Part shown: piece after piece, positions 1-5,530 of the stretch
Position numbering within the stretch: the stretch's first letter is position 1
Layout: every line of letters begins with the position of its first letter
NCBI GenBank assembly: GCA_002311385.1
Contig: DCAE01000132.1
Location: 1,087-12,763, forward strand
Length of the DNA stretch: 11,677 nt
Direction: 5' to 3'
DNA from: Dehalococcoidia bacterium UBA1141
Lineage (GTDB): Bacteria; Chloroflexota; Dehalococcoidia; Lucifugimonadales; UBA3495
The notes under the pieces: model-generated
The model's database searches: none
Seen by the model: only the letters and a program-made list of their open reading frames with translations
What the model was told of the DNA's origin: nothing
Made by a program: the position numbers and the translations under genes

Positions 1-9
1 GTGGCTGGC

Positions 10-35
10 CGGTGATTCAATCACCGTTACTTTTT
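10..35 (+). terminator. Terminator-like hairpin at the window edge
   Basis: An almost perfect palindrome, CGGTGATT (10-17), one base, AATCACCG (19-26), is followed by TTACTTTTT (27-35). That is the shape of a rho-independent terminator read on the plus strand. It would end a gene lying before the window. No T-run follows on the minus strand, so it is less likely to serve the helicase remnant. Confidence 0.45.
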
Positions 36-228
36 AGCCCGCTCAATGGAGGGCGATTTCCTGAATGCCCACACCGGGGAAAGGTGGCTTTTACGACCCC
101 GGTCAACTTTGTTTCCCGCTTGAGAGTATCTTTCAAGGGGTCGAACAGCATATGAATAACGACCCGCTCGCATCCCATCCGGTTAATCGAGGATGACCTA
201 GCAGAGTATGGCAAGCCAAATTGAGACA

Positions 229-261
229 AAACCACCGCCGCCAAATAGGCGGCGGTGGTTT
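229..261. repeat. Perfect 14-bp GC-rich hairpin at the broken end of the helicase remnant
   Basis: The left arm AAACCACCGCCGCC (229-242), a 5-base loop and the exact reverse complement (248-261) form a very stable stem-loop. Read on the minus strand the stem ends in GGTTTTG, a short T-run, so it could act as a weak terminator for transcription from the helicase remnant. It begins where recognisable helicase similarity stops, so it may equally be the scar of the event that removed the rest of that gene. Confidence 0.6.
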
Positions 262-1098
262 CATTCAAGCAGAGCGCGGCCACCTCTTGAGACTTCCATG
301 GCTTCCCTAAGTCTGAAAGCATGGTAATTAGTGATCACTATCTTGGCTCAGTACAGGTCACCCAACATATCGGTAGGCACTGGTTCTCTAGAGGCACAGT
401 AGCTGTCAGGGTCGTTGGGATGGAGGACCCGGAGACGGTCCCGTATGGAGATGCCAGGAGTGACGATCAAGAGGCCGCGGGCAAACCTAGTACTATTAGG
501 TCTTCTCACTGCGTTAATGGTCTGCCAGGCGATGATTATAGCCATCACGGTAGTCTTGCCTGCACCGGTGGCTAGCTTCAGCGCTATCCGCACCAGATCA
601 GGGTTCACTGCACCGTTCGCATTGGCTAGGTGGTCAAGAAAACTCTTCCCGTTCGGGCCGAGCATTGGTGCCACCTCCGTCAGCCATATCAAAGTTTCAA
701 CTGCCTCAATCTGGCAGAAGAAGGGACGGAAATTGCTGAACTCATTGTGCCGCCAGTGTTGCAGCAGGCGAGCAGTTTCGGGTGTGACATGCCAATCGCT
801 TGGACTAGGGAGATTTCGCCATTGGTTCACGTGGCGGCGAATTTCATTTATGTTTCCAGTGATGTCGTACTGCTGGTCCTTTGTCGACAGGCCTAAACCT
901 TCATCGAAAGCCATCTTTTCTTGTTCTGCAGCATCCCTACGTCTCTGTGGTTTTGGGATTGGCGTGATGAATTCGGCACCCCGGCGGCTTTCTGTAATCT
1001 GTTGGGGTTGGTTGCCCCTACTCATCGAGTTCCCAGTTCTGCGAGGGGTATTCATAGGGTGAGTTGAGGATCGGTGCCTCGAAGAATCGATCATCCAT
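261..1098 (-). pseudogene. Type III restriction-like DEAD/DEAH helicase, N-terminal remnant
   Basis: This is the decayed N-terminal quarter to third of a large restriction-type helicase, of the kind annotated as BPTD_3080 family restriction endonuclease. In life the family uses ATP to translocate on DNA and cut foreign DNA. The ancestral start is the ATG at 1098, which gives MDDRFFEAPILNSPYEYP. Translation then meets TAG at 1020-1018, and an extra C in the run at 1004-1007 shifts the frame. The resumed frame carries ESRRGAEFITPIPKP, then ETARLLQHWRHNEF, the Walker A motif LATGAGKTTVM and motif Ia LLIVTPGISIRDRL. TGA at 350-348 interrupts the next expected motif, which resumes as AKIVITNYHAFRLREA. 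A second TGA at 263-261 ends all similarity. The Walker B (DEAH) motif, later helicase motifs and any nuclease domain are missing. Four separate lesions make a functional product implausible. Family recognition is from memory of conserved motifs. Confidence 0.88.
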
Positions 1099-1554
1099 TG
1101 CCGGTCCGTCCTGATTTGAGAGTTACTCGTCGACCGTACGATCCTGTCAGATTGCGGTTAGTTAATAAACCTAGAAGTTCTGAGCATATATTGTCGTGCC
1201 AAAAAGAAGTCCTTTTGGTAAACCTAAATTTACCATCTCCGTGGCTACTCCAGACCTTACTCCCCTTGTGGAGCGTCAGTTGATGACACGGTGACAGCTG
1301 AAATTTTCGGAAAAGAGAATAATCATCATCCCATGTTATGGCCTAGTGACCCAGAGCATTATGAACAAACAAGTAACCATAGTGAGGTGGGGAGCGGATG
1401 CCAATGAGCGGGTGGAGGGGTCGAACAATCCCAAGTAAGAGGTTGTCACATCGTGGGATCTGGGGATAGTAGTGGTTGAGCACTGGCGCATATGACGACA
1501 ATCCAGACGAGCAGCATATACTGCTAAGTCGGTCTGTAATCTACGGCTGAAGGA
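1099..1554. other. Intergenic stretch with no supported gene
   Basis: These 456 bases lie between two minus-strand features, the dppF stop and the helicase remnant start. All six frames are broken into short pieces. None has both a convincing ribosome binding site and a recognisable motif. The piece nearest dppF holds the 3' stem-loop listed separately. No clear promoter for the helicase remnant is seen. The stretch may contain decayed coding sequence, but I cannot assign it. Confidence 0.5.
1503..1536 (-). other. Stem-loop just downstream of dppF
   Basis: CAGAC (1503-1507) pairs with GTCTG (1532-1536), and inside it AGCAG (1510-1514) pairs with CTGCT (1521-1525) around a 6-base loop. It starts about 20 bases past the dppF stop on the minus strand. 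There is no T-run, so it is not a standard intrinsic terminator. It could stabilise the 3' end of the dppCDF message or be chance. Confidence 0.3.
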
Positions 1555-2523
1555 TCAGTAGAGGTGGCAAGTCACTTTGTGGTTGTTACCCATGTCCTTC
1601 TGGACTGGAATCTCTACCGAGCATTTGTCCATCGCAACAGGACACCTTGGGTGAAACCGGCAGCCCGAAGGCGGGTCTATGGGGGAAGGCACCTCCCCCG
1701 TGAGCACGATTTCCTCCCTCTGAATATCGGGATGAGCGGGAAGGGCTGCCGAAAAAAGAGCCTGGGTGTAAGGGTGCAGCGGATTCTCGTATAACTCCTC
1801 TGTGGGGCTGTACTCTACTATTTCCCCCAGGTACATTACCGCCGTCTGGTGGGCCATGTATCGCACGGTTGCCAGATTGTGGGCCACCAGCAGGTAGGCA
1901 ACGCCGGTGTCTTTTTGCAGGTCCACCAGCAGGTTCATCACCTGGGCCCGGATTGACACGTCCAGGGCCGAAACCGGTTCATCTAGAATTATCAACTTGG
2001 GGTACGAAGCCAAAGCGCTTGCTACTGCCACCCTTTGTCGTTGACCGCCACTGAACTCGTGAGGATATAGGTCTCCCTGGGCTTTTTGGAGACCTACCTG
2101 CGTGAGCACTTCCGCCACTCGGTCGTCCCTTTCTTTGTTGGACACCTGGCGATTTACTACTAATGCTTCGGATACGATGTCTCGAACGCGCATTCTGGGG
2201 CTCAAAGAAGACCAAGGGTCTTGAAACACTGCTTGCACCAGGGTTCTATATTCTTTAAGTTCTTGGCCACGGAATGACTGAATGTCCTTGTTTTCCAAAA
2301 ATATCTGTCCATCGGTGGGCGTCTCAAGCCTCAGAATCAGCTTGGAAGTGGTGGTTTTGCCGCAGCCCGACTCACCCACCAGCCCAAGGGTCTCGCCCTC
2401 ATTTATGCTGAAATTAATGCCATTAACCGCCTGTACCTGCCCGACGGTCTTCATCATGATCAGTCCCTTGGTCACGGGGAAGTACTTGGTAAGATTTTCT
2501 ACCCGGAGCAGTTCTTTTGCCAC
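1555..2523 (-). CDS. dppF: Peptide/nickel ABC transporter ATP-binding protein (DppF/OppF type)
   Basis: This is one of the two cytoplasmic ATPases that power the importer, working as a heterodimer with the DppD-type protein encoded just upstream. In the 322 residues I see Walker A GESGCGKT (50-57), the Q-loop FQDP (100-103), the signature FSGGQ (157-161), Walker B LIILDE (177-182), SALD (185-188) and the switch histidine in LVAHN (H215). The C-terminal region carries the oligopeptide-transporter extension (PLHPYTQAL and GCRFHPRCP) with cysteines 288, 294, 301 and 319. That four-cysteine pattern is typical of the family and has been linked to an Fe-S cluster in some members. Its length is normal. 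It follows dppD after only 5 bases, so the two are surely cotranscribed. The substrate cannot be read from the ATPase. The choice of F over D rests on its place in the operon and on motif style. Confidence 0.95.
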   Translation of the reverse strand: MAKELLRVENLTKYFPVTKGLIMMKTVGQVQAVNGINFSINEGETLGLVGESGCGKTTTSKLILRLETPTDGQIFLENKDIQSFRGQELKEYRTLVQAVFQDPWSSLSPRMRVRDIVSEALVVNRQVSNKERDDRVAEVLTQVGLQKAQGDLYPHEFSGGQRQRVAVASALASYPKLIILDEPVSALDVSIRAQVMNLLVDLQKDTGVAYLLVAHNLATVRYMAHQTAVMYLGEIVEYSPTEELYENPLHPYTQALFSAALPAHPDIQREEIVLTGEVPSPIDPPSGCRFHPRCPVAMDKCSVEIPVQKDMGNNHKVTCHLY

Positions 2524-2528
2524 TATAT

Positions 2529-3527
2529 TTACTCTACCGCCTGTTGCGATGACGCAGATTCCTCCGGCTGGTCTTTCCAGGCCGAGTCGAACATCCAGCA
2601 GTGGGTCATATGGTCTGTATCTATATCTATCTTAGGTGGGTATTCCCGTCGGCAAATGTCTCGGACGTGGGGGCACCGGTCGGCAAACCGGCAACCCTCG
2701 GGGAGTGCGTACAATGCTGGTGGTTGCCCCTCAATGGCAAAGAGCCGGTCGGTACGGTCCATCTGAGGGACTGAAGCCATGAGGGCTTGGGTATAGGGGT
2801 GGGAAGGCTTGTTAAACAAGTCCCTAACGTCAGCATCCTCGACGATGCGGCCTGCGTACATCACCGCCACACGGTCGCACATCCGCGCGACAATACCGAA
2901 ATCGTGGGTTATGAAAATTATGGCCAAGCCCGTCTCTGCCTGAATATCTTTCAGCAACCGTAAATATTGAAGTTGAATGGTCACGTCCAAGGCTGTGGTA
3001 GGCTCGTCGGCGATGATTAATTTGGGAGAAGAAGAAATTGCGATGGCGCCGATGACCCGCTGCTTCATGCCGCCGCTCATTTGGTGGGGAAAGTCATCCA
3101 ACCGGCTTTCCGGTGCGGCGACTCTAACGTTCCTGAGGGCGTTTATCGCCCGGTTAATCATGTCCTTCCGGTCGGAGCGCTGGTGAATGCCCAGTGCCTC
3201 ACTCAACTGGTTTCCTATAGTGAACACGGGATTGAGGGAAGTCTGAGGGTCTTGCAGAATCATGGAAATCTTGCGGCCCCGCACCTTCCGCATTTCTTTT
3301 TCGGATTTGGGAACGATATCCTCTCCGTCCAGGATTATCTCCCCTGAAACGATGCGTGCGGCAGGCTTGGGAATGAGGCGCAACAAAGAGAGGGCGGTCA
3401 TGGTCTTACCGCAACCCGACTCCCCGACAATTCCCAGCGTTTCTCCCTCCCGCAACGAGAAACTTACTCCGTCCACCGCTTTGGTCACCCCCCAGCGGTT
3501 GAAGAAGTAAGTGTGAAGGTCCCGCAC
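2529..3527 (-). CDS. dppD: Peptide/nickel ABC transporter ATP-binding protein (DppD/OppD type)
   Basis: This is the second ATPase of the importer and pairs with DppF on the cytoplasmic side. From the GTG start used here, Walker A GESGCGKT is at 35-42, the Q-loop glutamine at 92, the signature MSGGMKQR at 150-157, Walker B LIIADE at 170-175 and the switch histidine at 208 (FITHD). The C-terminal oligopeptide-type extension has cysteines 279, 285, 292 and 310. The start is uncertain. The GTG codes for the valine of LEVRDLHTYF, yet family members normally carry the preceding residues and a few more. In the same frame the sequence stays open back to the dppC stop. The only other start-like codon there is ATC at 3560-3558, which lies 6 bases after an AGGTG. 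The true protein may therefore be 11 residues longer. The gene is in an operon with dppC upstream and dppF downstream. Confidence 0.95.
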   Translation of the reverse strand: MRDLHTYFFNRWGVTKAVDGVSFSLREGETLGIVGESGCGKTMTALSLLRLIPKPAARIVSGEIILDGEDIVPKSEKEMRKVRGRKISMILQDPQTSLNPVFTIGNQLSEALGIHQRSDRKDMINRAINALRNVRVAAPESRLDDFPHQMSGGMKQRVIGAIAISSSPKLIIADEPTTALDVTIQLQYLRLLKDIQAETGLAIIFITHDFGIVARMCDRVAVMYAGRIVEDADVRDLFNKPSHPYTQALMASVPQMDRTDRLFAIEGQPPALYALPEGCRFADRCPHVRDICRREYPPKIDIDTDHMTHCWMFDSAWKDQPEESASSQQAVE

Positions 3528-3563
3528 CTCTAATACTGTGTCGCCAAATCTATCAGCGATTAA

Positions 3564-4643
3564 TTACACCTGCCTCTGTTTGGGGTCCAACCGGTCCCGC
3601 AGCCAGTCCCCCATTAGGTTCATGGACATTACCACTAGCATGATGGCCACGCCGGGAAAGAGCGAAACCCACCAATGGGTAATAATAAGCTCCCGGCCGT
3701 CGGCGACCATCAATCCCCAGGCTGGCTGAGGTCTGGGGATGCCGGCTCCTAAGAAACTCAGGGTAGACTCCAAGATAATAACGAACCCCACTTGAAGGGT
3801 GGCCAAGACGACTATGCTGTTGAACACGTTGGGAAAGATGTGGCGGAGCATAATTCGCCTATCGGACGCCCCGGACACTTTGGCCCTGGAGACGTAATCT
3901 TGCACGCGGACCGTCAGGGTCTCTCCCCTGGCCTGTCTGGCGTATTGTGCCCACAAAAATATCACAAGGACTATTACGATTGTTTCGAAACTGGCTCCTA
4001 AGGCGGCCACTAGGACCAATGCCATCAGAATAATTGGAATGGACAGAGAGATATCCACCAGACGCATTATAACCGCATCTACCCAACCTCTGAAGTAGCC
4101 AGCCGTGATCCCCAAGGTAGTTCCGATAGTCCCGGCTATGACGATAGCAATGGCTGCTACTATAATGGAGATTCTCGACCCGTAGATAATCCTGGTTAGG
4201 ATGTCCCTGCCAACTTTGTCCGTGCCCAAAAGGTACGTTGCTTTTCCCCCGCGCTGAGTAACAATTTCAATTTGGTCACCAGGCACCACCGGCCTGTCCG
4301 AATTCTCTGCTCCAGAGGTAATGATCTTGGCTTTTCCAATTCGTACCTGTATTTCGGCATCGCTAAGACGCATTTCATTGGCTCTGTTGCTGGCGGTTAT
4401 TAGCTCAACTACGGTCTTTTCTGTGGTCTGTTCGCCCACCCAAACAGGGGGCAGCAACCGCTGCTTCAAGTCACCTACCATGGGCTCATGAGGGGCGATA
4501 AGAGGGGCAAAGACGGCTGGAATAACCAACACGACAAGCAACACCAACATGGGCAATACCGGGTAGCGATTGGCCTCGCTCAGTCCACGGAGAATCCGTG
4601 GTGGAGAGTACCATGGTTTTTTAACTATTATTTCTGATGCCAT
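3564..4643 (-). CDS. dppC: Peptide/nickel ABC transporter permease (DppC/OppC type)
   Basis: This is one of the two membrane channel subunits and the first gene of the dppC-dppD-dppF unit. The 359 residues show a cytoplasmic N-terminus, a first membrane helix at about 28-50, the family motif LLGTDKVGRDILTRIIYGSR (138-157), further helices at roughly 158-182, 200-215, 220-235, 273-297 and 325-345, and the EAA coupling loop at about 249-271 (YVSRAKVSGAS ... HIFPN) that docks on the ATPases. It is longer than usual because about 70 hydrophilic residues (roughly 65-137) lie between the first helix and the LGTD motif, where most relatives have about 20. That insert should face outside, near the binding protein. 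The ATG at 4643 gives a normal family N-terminus, though the ribosome binding site is weak. The stop is 36 bases before the annotated dppD start. Confidence 0.94.
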   Translation of the reverse strand: MASEIIVKKPWYSPPRILRGLSEANRYPVLPMLVLLVVLVIPAVFAPLIAPHEPMVGDLKQRLLPPVWVGEQTTEKTVVELITASNRANEMRLSDAEIQVRIGKAKIITSGAENSDRPVVPGDQIEIVTQRGGKATYLLGTDKVGRDILTRIIYGSRISIIVAAIAIVIAGTIGTTLGITAGYFRGWVDAVIMRLVDISLSIPIILMALVLVAALGASFETIVIVLVIFLWAQYARQARGETLTVRVQDYVSRAKVSGASDRRIMLRHIFPNVFNSIVVLATLQVGFVIILESTLSFLGAGIPRPQPAWGLMVADGRELIITHWWVSLFPGVAIMLVVMSMNLMGDWLRDRLDPKQRQV

Positions 4644-4650
4644 ATCTGTG

Positions 4651-4689
4651 CCTAATGGAATGGAGGTTCTAGAGATCCTAAATGGAATG
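4651..4689. repeat. Direct repeat in the dppC leader
   Basis: CCTAATGGAATG (4651-4662) recurs as CCTAAATGGAATG (4677-4689), differing by one inserted A. The copies start 26 bases apart and lie just before the dppC start codon on the transcribed leader. They could be a repeated protein-binding or RNA element, or a small duplication. No function is shown by the sequence. Confidence 0.5.
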
Positions 4690-4891
4690 AAGGTAAAGAA
4701 CCACTTGGGAGCAAGTTTGGGGAAGGGGTCTAAACAATCGGCACGAAGTCTTCAGCCGAGGAAGTTCTCCATGGCATTACCCCAGTCCAAAAGCGCCGAG
4801 CCATTTGCCCTAAGAGATGCGCAAATGCTCAATGTAGGATGCCGTTGGACACCTGAAATCTCGTTTAGCCCTAGCCTCACGCCAGTGGCTT

Positions 4892-4920
4892 ACTCTACAA
4901 ATATTGACGTTGACTGTCAA
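4892..4920 (-). promoter_or_regulatory. Sigma-70-type promoter of dppCDF with overlapping TTGAC half-sites
   Basis: On the minus strand TTGACA (4920-4915), a 17-base spacer and TAGAGT (4897-4892) make a good housekeeping promoter pointing at dppC, with a leader of about 240 bases. The -35 box lies inside the perfect palindrome TTGAC-T-GTCAA (4910-4920), and a further TTGAC half-site sits directly beside it at 4904-4908. Three such half-sites over the -35 box could be a repressor operator. No regulator gene is in the window. Confidence 0.6.
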
Positions 4921-4935
4921 GTAGCTTCGACTTAT

Positions 4936-4967
4936 ACCTGCACCTAATCTCACCTGCACCTAATCTC
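4936..4967. repeat. Perfect 16-bp tandem duplication
   Basis: The unit ACCTGCACCTAATCTC occurs twice with no gap (4936-4951 and 4952-4967). It lies just upstream of the dppCDF -35 box and outside any gene. It is most likely a slippage duplication, though it could also double a protein-binding site. Confidence 0.8.
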
Positions 4968-4984
4968 AAAGGACATAAATTCAT

Positions 4985-5004
4985 GCGTCGCCTTCATGCG
5001 ACGC
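4985..5004. repeat. Small GC-rich hairpin
   Basis: GCGTCGC (4985-4991) and GCGACGC (4998-5004) form a 7-bp stem with a 6-base loop. There is no T-run on either side, so a terminator role is not supported. Confidence 0.4.
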
Positions 5005-5253
5005 CCTTGATGGCCTTGAATGGCTTCGATTTAGGAATCGTGCGATGGTGCCGGCGCCCCGTCTTGACTGGCGATTTACGGATGGTATGTCTTGCTCGGT
5101 TCTGGATGATGAAATTCAGAGAGAAAAATCCTGAGTGAAAAATCGCAAACGAAATTTGGAAATCCAATGTCGGGTCGTGCAGCCCGGACTTCAACCGGAC
5201 AAAATGTGAAGTGCAATATTTGGACAAATTTGCAAGTTGGTTTAGTTCTTGTA

Positions 5254-5283
5254 TTGACAGCTACCCGGTAGATTTGCTAGATT
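5254..5283 (+). promoter_or_regulatory. Sigma-70-type promoter of the binding-protein gene
   Basis: TTGACA (5254-5259), an 18-base spacer and TAGATT (5278-5283) point toward the lipoprotein gene at 5531. Transcription would start near 5290, leaving an unusually long leader of about 240 bases. The consensus -35 box supports the call. The 18-base spacing is slightly long. Confidence 0.55.
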
Positions 5284-5333
5284 GCTTTCGTATGCCAATT
5301 ATTGTAACGCAAGTATCGTAGCGGAAGGTCTGC

Positions 5334-5434
5334 AAAAGGGGTAGAAAAGGGACAGACGTGGACCATCGCTCGAGTTGAAACGATTGGCAGTGGATAGACC
5401 GTTAAAAAAGGGATGTCGAGTGACCGGCCCTTTT
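5334..5434 (+). promoter_or_regulatory. Leader with three AAAAGGG copies and one CCCTTTT
   Basis: AAAAGGG occurs at 5334-5340, 5345-5351 and 5406-5412, and its complement CCCTTTT occurs once at 5428-5434. Only one copy can pair at a time. The nearest makes a 7-bp hairpin with a 15-base loop ending in four T residues. The arrangement resembles mutually exclusive leader RNA folds, but the stem is weak and it may be coincidence. Confidence 0.3.
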
Positions 5435-5515
5435 AGTTGCGGCGGTTTGTAAATGACTAAGACCCGGATTGTTATCAGAACTTACTATTGGAGCTTTGGC
5501 CGCTAAATTAAGGTC

Positions 5516-5521
5516 GGAGGG
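5516..5521 (+). promoter_or_regulatory. Ribosome binding site of the binding-protein gene
   Basis: GGAGGG lies 9 bases before the ATG at 5531. It fixes that start, which also gives a proper lipoprotein signal peptide. Confidence 0.7.
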
Positions 5522-5530
5522 CAAATCGGA

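Larger units (their letters stand above)
4644..5530. other. Divergent regulatory region between dppC and the binding-protein gene
   Basis: These 887 bases separate the minus-strand dppCDF unit from the plus-strand binding-protein gene. They hold a promoter on each strand, two long leaders, a direct repeat near dppC, a 7-bp inverted repeat CATTTGC (4802-4808) / GCAAATG (4821-4827), a 16-bp tandem duplication, and small hairpins at 4985-5004 and 5027-5040. An open frame on the minus strand at 4994-5227 has only a TTG start, no ribosome binding site and no recognised domain, so I do not call it a gene. Confidence 0.6.

Noticed and set aside
17..322. 101-codon minus-strand frame at the left edge
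   Set aside because: It overlaps the helicase remnant in another frame, contains the hairpin, and shows no recognisable motif.
1135..1235. Minus-strand piece NLGLPKGLLFGTTI resembling the N-terminus of HisG
   Set aside because: Only about ten residues fit, stops follow at once, and the opposite strand has an equally plausible frame. It is too short to support.
1196..1405. Plus-strand frames beginning VPKRSPFGKPKFTISV and continuing, after a shift, to about 1405
   Set aside because: A frameshift would have to be assumed, there is no ribosome binding site and no family is recognised.
1410..1440. tRNA T-arm-like sequence GGGTCGAACAATCCC
   Set aside because: No acceptor, D or anticodon arms can be built around it.
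4994..5227. 77-codon minus-strand frame
   Set aside because: It has only a TTG start, no ribosome binding site and no domain, and the stretch has stops in other frames; probably non-coding or a dispersed repeat.
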